DNA of 64,000 nt. Origin: Gordionus sp. m RMFG-2023 (Eukaryota > Nematomorpha > Gordioida > Chordodea > Parachordodidae). The position numbers and the translations under genes are program-made. A model generated the notes under the pieces. The model had not been told where the DNA came from and did no database searches. It was given only the letters and a program-made list of their open reading frames with translations. The DNA lies in the NCBI RefSeq assembly GCF_954871325.1, contig NC_088776.1, positions 16,368,052 through 16,432,051 of the forward strand, in the 5' to 3' direction. Below, in pieces: positions 1 to 13,139 of this stretch (positions are counted from its first letter, which is position 1; the number at the start of each line of letters is the position of its first letter).

Positions 1-1294
1 ATAGTAAAATTTAGGTTTTTTCGATTAAATTTAAAAATAAAGTTTTTATTAAAACATAATTTTTATATTAAAAATTTAAATTATTGCAATTTATTTATAT
101 TCTATACATCAAATTTGTTTAAAATTTTCAGTTTTTAAAAAAAAATTTATTGCTTCAAAATATTTGCATCTTATTTTATTCTAAATAAAATGGATTGCTA
201 TTATAATTTATATATTTTTAATTTACTTATGTTAATGGTGTATTTCAAAATCGAAATGAACTATTTTCAAGCATATATTAGATTATAAATATATGCAAAG
301 ATAAAAGTATAATAATATCTTTTATGTTTTGAAAATGACACATTATAAGTTATTTTTTCATTCCCACAAGTAGCTTTTAATTTATATCATTAAAAATTTA
401 TATCCTTTAGGTGGCGTAAGCGATTTAAATTTGTAAATATCATTTCAGATAAAATTAGTATTGTTTTTAAATATTTTTATGATTATAATACATGATACAT
501 GGTGATTGGTGAGAGCTTAAAAATAATATTTTTTCTATTCAGTTTTTTTGACGTTTAGTACTTAAGTAAAAGTGTAGAATAGAACTATAAAATTTTTTAA
601 CATTTGACCCGTCAACTAAGCGTAAACCGAAAAGGTAGATGATAAATATTTTTCTTAAGAAATACATTTTTAAAATATTTTAATAATAGTTAACACTAGT
701 TCTAACATCTAATTTTTTAAAAAAAATTTTTTTTAAATTTATTCGACCCATCAGTGGAATCTCATTTCCGGAAAACAGGAAAAAAATAGATTGAGAGAAT
801 TATCGTTAAAAAAATATTATTTTAAAATATATTTCTAGAGTTAATACTATATGTTAACCAAAAATTAATTTGTATTTTTTAGTTATTTATGAGAATTCAA
901 TTCATAAACAAATTAATCAATATCAATTCATAGAACCCTTCACTTAACCAAAAAGAAGGTAGAGTAGAAACGTCAAAGAAATCAAATAAAAAAAAATAAT
1001 TTTCAAATTTTGACCAAGTATATTACTCATAAAAAAAAATCTCTCATTTTTAATTAATAATTTTATCTGAAATATAATTATAAATTAAATCTTTATTTAA
1101 TTATATAAATTATAACCCTTTTTTATAGGATCGGACCAATTTTTGGTCTTTTTTTTAATATAGGTTATTAGCAATTTACATTGATCATGAATAGACTAGA
1201 TAGAATTGTCTACTTTCTAAGAGATAGAAGGACTTTTGGAACAAATAAAAAATTACAAAGATCTATATAAATTAATGATTAATATATCTGAGAT
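1..1294. other. AT-rich DNA, no feature seen
   Basis: Long A/T runs and short broken frames; no motif, repeat pair or splice-consistent exon recognised. Confidence 0.5.
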
Positions 1295-1440
1295 CTGCCT
1301 CACACCCGTTAAAAAATTTTGCATAAGTTGTCCAGCCCATTATTTAAAGGTTTTCCAGGCCCGGTCCATTTAAATTTTACGAAAAGTCCAGCCCGCCGTT
1401 AAATTTTTTTGTAAGAATTTTCCGGCCATAACATTTTAAA
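1295..1440. mobile_element. Fragment of GC-end hAT-like element
   Basis: Repeated CCAGCCC/CCAGGCCCGG/CCAGCCCGCCG blocks separated by T/A runs resemble the interior of the 3.3-kb family. Ends are not resolved. Similar small fragments are at 2184-2240, 36120-36190 and 55230-55480. Confidence 0.4.
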
Positions 1441-1761
1441 TTTCTATAAATTTTTCCTAATGTTAATTAATACTCATGTATCACTACTCTATGGCTATCT
1501 ATAACTTAACAATGTTTTATAGATCAATTTGTTTTGATACCTATATTGTGTATTTGTAATTGGATCATATTATATCGAATATATTAAATTTTAGAAAAAT
1601 TGATTAAAAATAATTTTAAAAAATTAAACTGCAAATTTGATAAGGATTCAAATATATACAAAAAAATTAAATAAATTTTTTTAGAGAAATTCTATAAATT
1701 GATTGTAAAATTAAATACTATTTTTCTATTTAAAAAAAATAATATATATATTAAATGTAGA

Positions 1762-2004
1762 CTATAGTTGGGTAATTACAATGCTTTTAGCCGTTTAAGC
1801 CAATTTTTAACCGGCTAATAAATCGGCGAAACCGAGTTTTTAGCAGAAAACTATCACTTTGACCTTAGGGGTTTTCTTAAAAATATAGCAGCTCGAATTT
1901 AAAAGAAACTAATATAAATTAAAACGCCTTTCAACGGATTTTCTCCGGAACGCGCCTATAGATTGTGCAGAATAAGCAGCCATTTAGCCATTACCCAGCT
2001 ATAG
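1762..2004. mobile_element. MITE with CTATAG..TGGGTAAT ends
   Basis: CTATAGTTGGGTAATTAC at the left is mirrored by CATTACCCAGCTATAG at the right, 243 nt. A related copy lies in reverse orientation at about 6840-7040. Confidence 0.6.
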
Positions 2005-3312
2005 ATGACGAATAAAGACAATATAATACTTTGCAGGCAGAGATCTCTTCGGCGAAAACTAAAAATATACAAAATTTAAATAAATAATTATTGCAATTTT
2101 ATACTATGTTAAATCATATTAGAACGTCGGACTAAAAATATTTCCGCGAATAATTTTTGAAAGCAAAATTTATATTTAAAATCCAGGTTGGCCCAAAAGA
2201 TTTAAAAAAATTAAAAGCCCGAGCCGTCGTTTCAATTTTATTTTTATATCAATTAATCAGTGGGAAAATCTAATAATGATCAAAAATAAAAATCCATGTT
2301 AGGCAAAAATTTCTAAAAAAAAATAATCGAAAAAAATCATAAGATAAAATATATGTAGTATGTATTTAAATCAAAATGAATGTCATATAGTGGCCATTTC
2401 GACTCTAATATTTGGTTACGTCGCCGCTTTTCAAAGCTAATAACGGGCTTAATTCTTTTAGGCAGAGTTCAAATCAAGGTTTCACACTTTTCTTTTTAAA
2501 AATTTTCAACAAACATAATATTTAATGAGATGTAAGGACCTTTTTAAGTCAGTGAAAAACCTATATTCCCAGACTTTTTCCCGTCATACAACCATATAAA
2601 AAAAAATCGGAATTTGAGGGTCTCATTAAGACAGTCAGGTATTTTTATCTGACTTTGTACTACAACATTGCTAAAAATTGAATCACACATGTTTCATCAC
2701 TGATTTTTATCTGCATCCATTTGGATTCATACCAAGATTAATGTTCTTTGGTTTTTTTGATGACAATAAAGGCTCTTTCATTATTTTAAAAATGGCAGAA
2801 TTCGGTAAAGATTATTAAATAAATCTTTCTACTACAAGTACTTAGAAGATTCTCTTTTATCAATGAATTCCATTCGAAAGTAATACCATTGGCCCAAGAA
2901 TGTCTAATTTCCTTCAATACATTATTCAAACATCTCAAATCTCGCTAGGTTGTGACACTTTTATGGGTTCTATTTGGCTTAAAACTGTTAGATTGACGAA
3001 TAGTTTCAAAATTAATAATAAATATTTCAGAAATTTTTATTAATGATGCCGTCTTTATGATATTTTTTTGTTTTAAGGTTTGGGTAACTGATCATTATTG
3101 AATCAAAATGTAACTAGAAATATCGTAAACATTAAACAGTATAATAATAAAGGTGAAAACTGACAATACCAGCCTTTAACTTATCTAAAAAATTGGTAAA
3201 TTTAAGCAATGGCGATCTATTTGATTCACGATTGTTGAGTGGTATCCATTTCGATTTGTATACTATTTTTTAAAATTTGCATCTTTAATAGATATGATAT
3301 TGTTTTACCCAT
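2005..3312. other. Unassigned, possible old transposon
   Basis: Between 2.4 and 3.2 kb the composition is less extreme (GGCCATTTCGACTC, GTCGCCGC), suggesting decayed coding sequence. Neither strand yields a family I can name. Confidence 0.35.
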
Positions 3313-3320
3313 ATATAGGG

Positions 3321-4255
3321 CAGAGACCTGCAGGCCCGGCCCTAAGCCCGGGTACCAAGGCCGGGCTGTATTTTAAATTTTTAAAATATACCCGGGCCGG
3401 GCCTGAATTTTTTTTTTAAATAACAGGGTCGGGCCGTAAAATTTTTTTAAAAATTTATACAACATGAATTATTATATTTGTCAATTAGATATGGTATAAT
3501 GATTATATATAGTTATGATTAATATAATTTTGGGTGAAAGTTAACACTAGCTAACACTCTTAGTATCTATTACATAATATAATTATAGTTTTCCTGGTAT
3601 GGATTAAATACGCAAAGGATAATAGGTAATAAATACATTATTATATATTATATGTTATATTTTTTATTAATTAAAATATCATTATTTTTTTTAAATACAA
3701 TTAATATAGTATAATCTCAAAATATTATTTACACAAATTTTTTATAGTATGTATTTGTAATATACTAAATATCTGTTTAGAATAAAAAAAATATGTAGTA
3801 GTGTTGTTAAACGGCTCGTTTTGAGCCGATTTTTAAAAAAGGCTAACTCAGTTTTTTATCCAGAAAAATATTATGCAAGCCTGAAAATTTTGCCATATGA
3901 GCAAAGGTCTTGACATATAGTATCGAAATTTCGAGGCTTAGTCAATATTTTTCTGACGAAAATATTGAGTTAGCCGTTTTAAAAAATCGGCTCAAAACGA
4001 GCCGTTTAACAACATTAGCTAATATGCTTGCTTATTAAATGATTACCCGCCGAAAAATATGATAAAATACCAAATAGATGAATTTTTTGTATATATCAGG
4101 TCAAATTTTTTTAAAAATCCAGGCTGGGCCTAAAATTATTAAACTCGGGCCGGGCCGGGCCGTAAAAAATTTTTGTAAAAAAATCCGGGCCAGGCCGGTC
4201 AGAAAATTTTCTAATCCGGGCCGGGCCGTGCAAATGGTACCTTTGCAGGTCTCTA
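3321..4255. mobile_element. hAT-type non-autonomous element with GC-rich ends, interrupted by a MITE
   Basis: Starts CAGAGACCTGCAGG and ends TTGCAGGTCTCTA, flanked by an exact 8-bp direct repeat ATATAGGG (3313-3320 and 4256-4263), the target-site length of hAT elements. The terminal 100 nt on each side are packed with CCCGGGCC blocks separated by T/A runs, striking in this AT-rich DNA. No transposase is visible. A second MITE is inserted inside (3799-4017). The 103-aa ORF across the right end is not a gene. Confidence 0.85.
3799..4017. mobile_element. Palindromic hAT MITE, copy 1 (nested)
   Basis: TAGTGTTGTTAAACGGCTCG at one end is mirrored by GAGCCGTTTAACAACATTA at the other. The arms continue inward (TTTTGAGCCGATTTTT, then GGCTAACTC), so nearly the whole 219 nt can fold into one hairpin. 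It sits inside the 3.3-4.3 kb hAT element. Confidence 0.85.
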
Positions 4256-4263
4256 ATATAGGG

Positions 4264-6257
4264 TATGTTAACTTTTATAATATTTATACATTAAGGCTTT
4301 CACATTATTCTCTATTAAATTACAAGAGTAGAAATATCAGTTATATATTTAATATAATTATTACTCGTGATTTGGCTATCGGTATTTGAGTGACTAAATT
4401 TTTGTATTTTTTTTTAAAAAAAAATAAAATAATTTTGATTTTAAGTTTTAAAAAAAAAATTATACTGTACTTTAATTTTTTGGTGTATGCGTTGATGGTT
4501 GATACGATTTCTCCCAAAGTGCATTCCAGAGATCCCAGAAAATCCTATATTTTTAAAATATAGAATGAGTATTTTGATTTATGATTCTCACATGATCACT
4601 TAATTTCTGACTTTTACTATCAATGTCATATCTATAAAATAAATATAAAAATTAAATTAATTTCTAAAAAAATTTCATTTCATTTCATTTTGTAATAAAA
4701 ACAAAACTAAATATCGCTAATAAAAAATTATTCAAACCAAATTTTGGGGCAGAAAAAAATATAAAATTTTTTTGTTCTTTGTTCAATTTATAATAAATAA
4801 TTGAGTATTTTGATTTTAGAGAAAAAGTCTAAGTGTATGATAACTTAATGATCTGAAATATAAAAAATAAATTGGTTAAATATGATGGAATTTATATTCT
4901 TGCAGAATAATGCGGCAATAAAAATATCGAGGATCGGGCTGATATTTTTTTAAATTTAGACCCGATATTTATGAATGGCGGGTATTTTTTTAAAAAAATA
5001 ATAGATATTATATACCCCATAAGTTATTCTACAATTTCGATGTGTAATCGATTTGGTCCGGAGAATTTTCAAGGACCGAAGCTTAAACCACAGTGTAAAT
5101 TCGTCAGATGAATATTAGTGTTCTAAAAAAATTTCATGAGAGCATTTTAAAAAAAGTATCTCATGTATTTTAACTAGAATATTCCACTATAATATTTATC
5201 ATTGATATGGAAGAATCGATTTATCGAAAAAATGCATTTTATAAAAATATGGATAGAATTATATCTCAGCCGACGATTGTAAAGATTGGCGAGCTATAAA
5301 TGCGTCAACTAGTAAAGATCACGGTTAGGCCTGGAACCGATTTTCCGATTTTCAAAGTATTACCCTATTTTGTATATATCGCCATGAATTTGCGCTAACT
5401 GTGATGCAGTGTAAAAATAAAGACTAACCCCCGTGGTCCACATAAAAACCATATATATTTTGAATACTTATACAAAACAAAGGATTTCATAAAATTGAAA
5501 AATTTCATTTATTTGCAAATATTAAAAACAATAAAATATGATAATGAAAACAGAAACAAACATTACAAAATAACAAGGTAGCTAAAATAAAAATTAGCAC
5601 CCCTAAAGCTTTTTTCATGGTCGAGCACTCCTGCCTACCTAAGGTCATTTTAAAATTTAGGTGAATTTAAAATGATAACATATTTATTACTAGACTTATT
5701 ATAACAAAACAAAAAATTTAGCATTTATTAAATCATATTTTATGGGCATCCCATAATAATAAAAACTAATATTTCAACCATCCCCCCCTTTTATAAATAA
5801 AAAAAAAGTTAGTAACACAAATGATAAGAACAGTTTCAATAAGATTACATTTTAAAAAAATTTATAGACATTTTACTAAATGCTTGATAATTCTTTTTTA
5901 CTAAATAAACTGCTTTGTAAAATAATTGCTCATAAGGAACTAAAGTTGATTGAATTTTATATATAATTTGACAATTCTTAAAAGATAATATATACTATAA
6001 GAAAAAATCATGCCTTTCTCAAGACAAAACCGAGTCGAAAACAGCTTGCAAAAACTAACCCGAGTCATGGAATCGATGCTAAAACAGAACCGCAGTCAAT
6101 AACCGGGCCGTTGACTTGAATATTGAATACAAAAAAAGCTGCTTTTTAGAAAAATCACTAAACAAAAAATTCTAATTATTGTGAAATCAATAAAAATGCA
6201 TAAATGTTTAGAACAAATTATTGTATTCAAATGTAATATAGATTATAAAATAAATTC
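4264..6257. other. AT-rich DNA, no gene seen
   Basis: No ORF or repeat pair was found; the patch at 5.04-5.42 kb is less AT-rich but unrecognised. Confidence 0.4.
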
Positions 6258-6598
6258 AAGAGATGCCAACAGTACGGCCCGGCTCAGATTTAAAATTATT
6301 TTGGTCCAACCCGGGTTTTATATTATTAGACCCAGTTTGGATTTTTTTTTAAAAAAATATTTTCGGGCCCGGCCCGGTTTTTTCCAAAAAAAAATTCAGA
6401 CCTGTCCCAGTTTTTTCCAAAAAAAAAATTCAGACCTGTCCCAGTTTTTAAATATATTATATTTATTTATAATTTTTTAAGCGAATAATGGCTATTTTAA
6501 ATATTTGGTTTTAAAATATAAGGCCCGATCCGGGTATATTTAAAAAATTAAAATACGGCCCGGGCCGTGAACCTTAGAACCGGGCTTGCAGGTCTCTG
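6258..6598. mobile_element. GC-end hAT-like element, second copy
   Basis: Same terminal style as the 3.3-kb element: repeated GGCCCGG/CCCGGGCC blocks and the right end CTTGCAGGTCTCTG. The left end is degraded (AAGAGATGCCAACAGTACGG). No target duplication is clear. The 99-aa ORF here is low-complexity and not a gene. Confidence 0.6.
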
Positions 6599-6839
6599 AC
6601 TTAAACAAAGTAAATAAGAAACGCCAAATATTACAAAAACATCATTAATTTATTTACTTCTTTTCTTATAAAGATAATGAAATATTATCATGCAAAAATA
6701 ACAAAAATGATTGGAATGCTTAGATAAAAAAAATAGCTTATCCAAGAATAAAATTCATGCATATATGCAGATAACATTTTTTTGAAAATTCATGAGCTCC
6801 AAATTTAAAAGAATAAAATATAACAATATATCCCTGTCC

Positions 6840-7040
6840 ACTAGTCGACTAATGGCTAAATGTCAGCGAATTCGATTTAACCTACAGGCATGTGCCATCT
6901 GTCAATATTAAGGCGTTTTAATTTATATTAGTTTCTTTCAAAAGTTGCTATATTTTTTAAGAAAAACTCCAAAGCCAAAGTGATAGTTTTCGGCTAAACA
7001 TTGGCTTAAAAGGCTAAAAATATAGAATTACCCAACTATA
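6840..7040. mobile_element. Inverted second copy of the CTATAG-end MITE
   Basis: Ends with ATTACCCAACTATA and shares in reverse the interior AAGGCGTTTTAATTTATATT and CCAAAGTGATAGTTTTC with the 1.8-kb copy. Confidence 0.55.
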
Positions 7041-7808
7041 CTGTTCACGGTAATTCCCAAATTATTGATAATACATAAAAACAGGAACCAAATTTCTAAT
7101 CTTCATATAATTGACTTAGAAATATTACTGTGAATTCATTTCAAGATAAAAATTGAGATGAATCATTTTTTTAAATATCTGTCAGTATATAATGAAAAGG
7201 GAATTAGTTATAGTCTGAAATCACACAATTTACAGGTTTATTTTAATCCCAATTTAATTAATTATTTAATTGAACTTACAAAGATAAAAAAAAGGATTTC
7301 AAATTTGTTAAATTATTATTTTATTTGAATTAATGGAATAAAAATATTTTGAAAAAAAAGAAAAGTAAGGACAGAAAATATGTAAAAGAAGGTAAAGTTG
7401 GTGGTTAGGAATGGGGAAATAATCCAAAGGAAGAGATAAAGGCTAAAATAGTCAGAGCGAATAATTTTGGTAGGAAACTTTGCCATAAAAAGATAGTTTC
7501 TTTAAATTGATTGGTCTTTATTTAACAATTATTTTCTGGCTAAATAGGCTGAAGGTTTCATTCATTTTGCATTTCTAAACAATTATTTACACGTATTCCT
7601 TAATTTTATTTCTGGATGAGACTCGATCTTTAAAAAATTGTAGGATCAGTTGGATGAATATATTTATAATATAAAATTTTGTATCGGCCTTTGAACTGAA
7701 AAAATAAATGCAATGAAGGGCTCTAGTTTTAATCGTGTTTAAGTGATTGAAGCTTGGTTGAACTGAAGAGCAGGTGTTCTACATAAATCTCAAAACGTTA
7801 CAAATACT
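7041..7808. other. AT-rich DNA, no feature seen
   Basis: No coding potential or repeat pairing recognised. Confidence 0.4.
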
Positions 7809-9351
7809 CAGAGTTGTTAAACGCTACTTTAAAAGTAGCGCACCCGCTATCGCTATTTGTTAAAAAAAATTAGCGCGCTACAGCTATCGCTATTTGTCAA
7901 AAAAAGTAACTCGCTATTAGCTACTATTTTTTAAAAGTAGCTTTAGCTACTTTTTATAAAAAAAAATTACTGCTTATAATGTTATTGTATAGTAAATATA
8001 TAAAAAATCAACATTTAAAAATATAGTTAGTTTTGATTATAAAAAAATTTATGTAATAAAAATATATATTTATGCTAATTTGTTGCATTTTATAATAAAA
8101 TCATCTCAATATTATCATCCTCAAGTCTAGAACGACGATCAGAAAGTATAAGTTTTGATTAAATAATCTCTCGACACTAGCACTTGAGGGTAATGGCGTA
8201 TTTAATCTTATATACATATTTTTAATATAAGATAGATTATCAATAATTTTATTTGCAAGTACATCGTATGTCTGGCATCCTATTATCATTTTGAGAGGTA
8301 ATGCTACAGATCTTCTTTTTAAAGTTCTAAGATCTAGCCAATGGCCTGTGATTCCCAGATAAGCTCAAAAATATAATCTTATCAATTTATAAATATAGAT
8401 AAGTTTTTACCTTCTGTTATGTGTTCAACTATCTCATATATAATATCTCTGATAACCCTACTATTAGAGCATCTTTCACCATTTTAAAGTTATCTGCTAT
8501 TTTATTCTTTAGGGTCTGGCAGCATAAAATTGTTGTACCAGAAGATAGAGTTTTAATTATCATGGTGAATGATGGATTATCAACTAAGGACATTGGCTGA
8601 ACTGTATAAATTATAAAATCAACAATAATTTTATCAGCAAATTTCTGAGAAATATTGTCATTTGCTTTATTAATTAATTTGGTTTGAATTGAATGTCTTT
8701 TTGGATGTAGAGTCGCCTATACCAAAATAATTTAGATGTTTCTCCATTTCCTTAAAACTCATGAACAGTCTTATAAATAAATATTATTAGAATGTAAAAA
8801 TGAGAATTTACCTTTAGGTGTTTCTTGAGGTTATAGCTATTGGATTGATTTGAGGATATATTTTTTTTTACATTTTAAACAAATAAATTTGAAACCAGTT
8901 TTGGTTATATATATTTATTTAAAAAAAATTTCAAATCTAGGGAATGGGAAATTTGTATTATAGCTATTAAGAACATTTTCTTCCCTGGTATCTTCCATTT
9001 CATTAATATCATTGTCTGAATCACTTTCAACAATTTGGATATCCATAGGCGATGACATTTTAAATTATTAACACGTGATAGGTTTATAATGCAATGGAAA
9101 ATATAAATTACAAATTGAAATTATATTTTAATTTCAAAATTAAATGATAAATCATAAAAATTATAATTAATTATGATATTATATTTAAATTTTCATGTTT
9201 ACAGTTACCTTCATTATATTTTTTAAAAGTAGCAGCTATTTAGCTACTTTCAAAAAAAGTAGCGCACTAAAAAATTAAATAATTACAAAAAAAGTAGCCG
9301 CTATAGCTACCAAAAAAGTTAGCAAGCTAATTAGCGCGCTACACAACTCTG
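7809..9351 (-). mobile_element. hAT transposon with BED-finger transposase remnant
   Basis: CAGAGTTGTTAAACGCTAC at the left and GCGCGCTACACAACTCTG at the right, flanked by CAAATACT and CAAATATT (7 of 8), define a 1,543-nt hAT. Subterminal regions repeat AGTAGC/GCTACT. The coding strand is minus. The N-terminus starts at 9058 (MSSPMDIQIVESDSDND). A BED-like zinc finger (FICLKC, later LKKH) lies near 8.8-8.9 kb. The hAT C-terminal dimerisation signature TPLPSSASVERLF lies at 8.16-8.21 kb. Stops and frameshifts break the frame, so it is a dead copy. Confidence 0.85.
8101..9058 (-). pseudogene. hAT transposase pseudogene (BED finger to dimerisation domain)
   Basis: DDE transposase of the hAT superfamily, broken in several frames. 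Its start, BED finger and the C-terminal ASVERLF block are still readable inside the 7.8-9.4 kb element. The length is below that of a full hAT transposase, so the middle has deletions. Confidence 0.75.
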
Positions 9352-10127
9352 CAAATATTTCAATATTTTTTTTATATAGAATTTGGGTCTACAAGATGTA
9401 TATATTTTGTAACACTGGCATAATTATTTTTTTGATATAAGATTTAATGAAATCACAATATACAGGATTTTTAACTTTTATAAAATTCATATTTTATTGA
9501 AATTAACAAAAATAATTATCATGCTAAGCATTAATTTTAAAGAGGGTTATTTAAAACACTGGTTGTTTTTACATGGGATCACCATTATAATAATAACTGG
9601 CTTTCTTTCTTACTTGGTCAAAACATTTCATAATTTGTTTGATTTTTATCCTAAAATTATATAAGTTTTTCATAAGGTTGTGACATTTTCCTATAAATAA
9701 AATTTTGCCATATATGATCCACCATTTTCAAATATTATTATCTGTAAATTCAATTATGCTTTTTGAAAGCCAATTATTTCTTATTTTCAAATTATATTGG
9801 CTTATAAAATAGTAGACTTTTTATATTTATTTTCTTCATAAAGGTATATAATTGGCATTGGCAATAAAAAACAATTTTCAATTATAAATATATTTCAGTA
9901 GACCAAATCATAAGAGAGCAAGAGGCAAAACTTTGGTTAAAAATGGTCAAAAATTGATGATTTTTTAGGTCTGTGCCAATTCACAAAATTTCCACTAGTC
10001 CAATATTTACACATAATATATATAAAATATAAATAAGATATTTGATCCTTATTTAGAAAAACTAACTGCAAATCATAGATAAAATAAATAACACTTTAAA
10101 ATTTTATGTTTCTCACATGGCCAATGC
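9352..10127. other. AT-rich DNA, no feature seen
   Basis: No coding potential recognised on either strand. Confidence 0.4.
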
Positions 10128-10343
10128 TAGTGTTGTTAAACAGCTCATTTTGAGCTAATTTTTAAAAATGGCTATCTCAATATTTTTATAGGAAAAATAT
10201 TATGCAAGCCTTAAGATTTTGCTCATAAGTGGCACAAAGGTTTGAACATCTATTAACAAAATCTAGAGGCTTAGACAATAGTTTTCTGGCCAAATATTGA
10301 GTTAGTCATTTTTAAAAATCTTAAATCAAGTGTAATAACACTA
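10128..10343. mobile_element. Palindromic hAT MITE, copy 2
   Basis: Same family as the 3.8-kb copy, starting TAGTGTTGTTAAACAGCTC and ending AATAACACTA. Flanks GCCAATGC and GCCAAGGT match at 6 of 8 positions, a decayed 8-bp target duplication. The right arm is more diverged. Confidence 0.75.
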
Positions 10344-11760
10344 GCCAAGGTATTTGTGCATTATCTCAAATTATTAAGTGTATTTTGTTTATTTTTCTCC
10401 CAAAAGTTAATATCTTTAAAATATAGCTCTGAAAGTGACTTAAATATATTTTTAAATCCTTCTCTTGTTGCAAATAATGTAAGATAAGATTTTTAGCAAC
10501 TTTTCTTTTAAAATAATTCAATATTCAATTTTTTTTAAAAGAACATAAATTTAATTTAAGTTATTTTTAAAATTTATTATTATTAAGAAATTATTTATAA
10601 AATAAAATAATGAGTTGAAAATGCTAGATATCAGTTCTGATCTACTATTTAATATTGGCAAAGCAATCAAAAATTATTAGTTAAATATTTAAATCAATAT
10701 ATAAAATACTTAATTTACTTACACTTCAAATTTGAGAAACTGCTGCATCTCAAAATAATAGTCAAGCAAAATTTTATCATGAAATTTGGGATTTAAAGAA
10801 TTCTGAACAGTTTCCGTTTTTCCAACCTTTCATACTGTTATTTAATGATATTATAAAAATTCATACCTGAAAATACTCTTTGGATGTATGATTTTTTATA
10901 TACACTATAACCACTAAGGAAATTATTAATATACTATTTTAAAAATGTAGATATACTAGGATCAGACTTTGATAACCAATCAGCATTCCTTAAATTACTA
11001 AAATTTATAAGCAATATTTATTTTTTCCAGCAAATCTTATACTTGCATTCTATTGAGAGCTCAATTTGTGAGCTTGGATTAGAATCCATAGACGGCATCC
11101 TTGGATACAAAACAGACATCACGATTTTAAACTTGCTGGTTCAATTATAAAACCTTCTAACCTGTACTTAAAGAAACTTTAAATTCTAAAACAGAACAAT
11201 TTACTGCTTGCTGGATCAAATAATAAACCTTCTAACCTGATATAATCTATTACTTAGTAATAATTTATAAAATATTAACCTGTGTTTAAGGAATCTTTCT
11301 TAATACAGAAAAATATGAAAAAATTGTAAAAACAAATTGGTGAGAATTCAAAAATAAATGGAATAGAACCGAACCGAATATTTAAGGTAGCACCGGAATA
11401 TAGCAATAGTAGCGTCATTTTGGGGTTTGCAGGTCAATAATTGCCTTATTTATCATTACATGAATTAGTAAAGAAGCGTCCATAGAAGCAAGGGAAGCAG
11501 GCGCGAAACCAGGAATTTTCTAACATGGGGGTGGGGGGCAGGTGAAGTAATTTTTTAAATATTGAAAATTTATTTAAATCATCATTTTACATAAAATGAC
11601 AATCTAAATACAAATAAAAATATTGTAAAGTTCAATATATTTAAGAGATATATTTGTTAAAAATTTATAGAACTCTAACCAGGTATGTAAATCAAATTAA
11701 ACATTATGATGATTTAAAAATTTAATCAAGGTATCGTTTATAAATGGAAATTTAATCTTC
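10344..11760. other. AT-rich DNA with a short repeated motif
   Basis: Nothing coding was recognised. CTTGCTGGTTCAA..AAACCTTCTAACCTG occurs twice about 80 nt apart (11131-11250), a small direct repeat. Confidence 0.4.
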
Positions 11761-12510
11761 CTAGCGATTGCGCCAATTTTTTGATTGGTCATCAAATTAG
11801 AAAAATACGAAATGAATTCTGATATCATTCGTTATTTTAAATTTCGTTATTTTAAATGTTGGGAAAGTTTATTCTGGTTAAAAAATATTATTCCGACAGA
11901 CACAGATTTTAAAGATTTGTTTTTATCTTATTTTCGCAATCAATCAAAAAAAAAGCTTCATGGAAAATGATCTCAGATATATGGAAATTAAAAGAATATG
12001 CGAGAAAACCTATAAAACCTCACAAAGTGTTTTTCGCACCCATATGGACTTTATTCAACTTAAAAGGGCTGAAGTAGAGCCCTTAATGAAATTTGTTAAT
12101 AAACTAACTTTACTGCGGGCCAAATGTAACTATGGTATAGATGACATGGTTGCCTAATCTTGAAGGGAATTTTTGAGCACATCTGGAGGGTTTAGAAAGG
12201 GAAATAAATTTCTACCAAATTTATATTTAATTTTGCTCTTGCATTAGAACAAGCAGATAAGGAAGTTTAGCACAAAAGTCGCGTAAGTATCAAAGAAATA
12301 TCTGGTGGCAATAAAGAGTATAATAAAAGTAGTAATATGGATTCTAGTAAGAAATATAATAATCATGATAATTTTACAAGATATTACAATAATAATAGTT
12401 TTGAGATTAAAAATATTATATATAATAAAAAAAGGGGGAAATAGATGTTTATATTGTGACAGAATATATGATAGTGTCCTGCTTTTAAGGAGATTTGTCT
12501 TAAGTGCCTA
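11761..12510 (+). pseudogene. Ty3/gypsy gag fragment
   Basis: Two consecutive broken frames (11785-11970 and 11960-12157) read like a retrotransposon capsid. They include DTDFKDLFLSYF, the retrotransposon-gag pattern VFRTHMDFIQLKRAEVEPLM with KFVNKLTLLRAKCNYG, and then a possible zinc-knuckle trace (CLYCDR) near 12.45 kb. No protease or RT follows in this orientation. It stops just before a short MITE at 12512. Confidence 0.55.
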
Positions 12511-12511
12511 A

Positions 12512-12676
12512 AGCAGTAGCGTCACTAGAGGCTCAAACCCCTGAAAAATTTTAGCCCTTTCAAAATTTAAAATTTTTATACATATCAATTGTAATTTTAT
12601 AAATGTTAGCTAAAAAAAGGAAGATAATTTTGAAAAATTTTTGAGCCCCCTGAAATCTTAAAGTCTAGTGGTGCAC
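12512..12676. mobile_element. Short MITE with AGTAGCG..CACTAGA ends
   Basis: AGTAGCGTCACTAGAGGC at the left is mirrored by TCTAGTGGTGCACT at the right, with GAGGCTCAAACCCCTG and TTGAGCCCCCTG just inside. A related sequence in reverse is at about 50680-50812 (GGGGGCTCGAGCCCC, then CTCTAGTACGCTACTGCG). Confidence 0.5.
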
Positions 12677-13139
12677 TCAGGTTGCCAGGTCATAATTTTC
12701 AAATTGCGGGTGATATTATGCGGGAGAAATATGAAAATTGCGGTAGAAATATAAAAATTGCTCGCCCCGTAAAGTGCCGGCCTTCGGGCGTTATTTTGAA
12801 TTGACTTAATTATCCGCCTATTTTTTTTCATAATTAATTTATATAAATACAAAGTCGGTAACTATTTTTCAAAATCAAATAACATCTAGATTTATTAAAA
12901 TATATTAATTTATAAAAAAAACCAGCGATCTTTTTTAAATATACAAGAATGTAAACAAGATAAAATTTTATAAAAAAAAACGATTTTAATTTTACAATTA
13001 AAAATATATTTTATGCGAATGTCCCACAAAACGACCGCAATTGGAAATCTACCATGTGGTGTATAACATTATAGGGATATGCGCTTAATTATCACGTATC
13101 ACGTTTAAATACATAATAAGGTATCCAAAAATAAGAAAT

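Noticed and set aside
4078-6480. ORFs of 103 and 99 codons in GC-block DNA
   Set aside because: They read through transposon terminal repeats (GRAV/ARPGFF-like low complexity) and cross element boundaries.
3321-6600. GC-rich patches as CpG islands or promoters
   Set aside because: The GC blocks recur with fixed transposon ends and a target duplication, so they are element termini.
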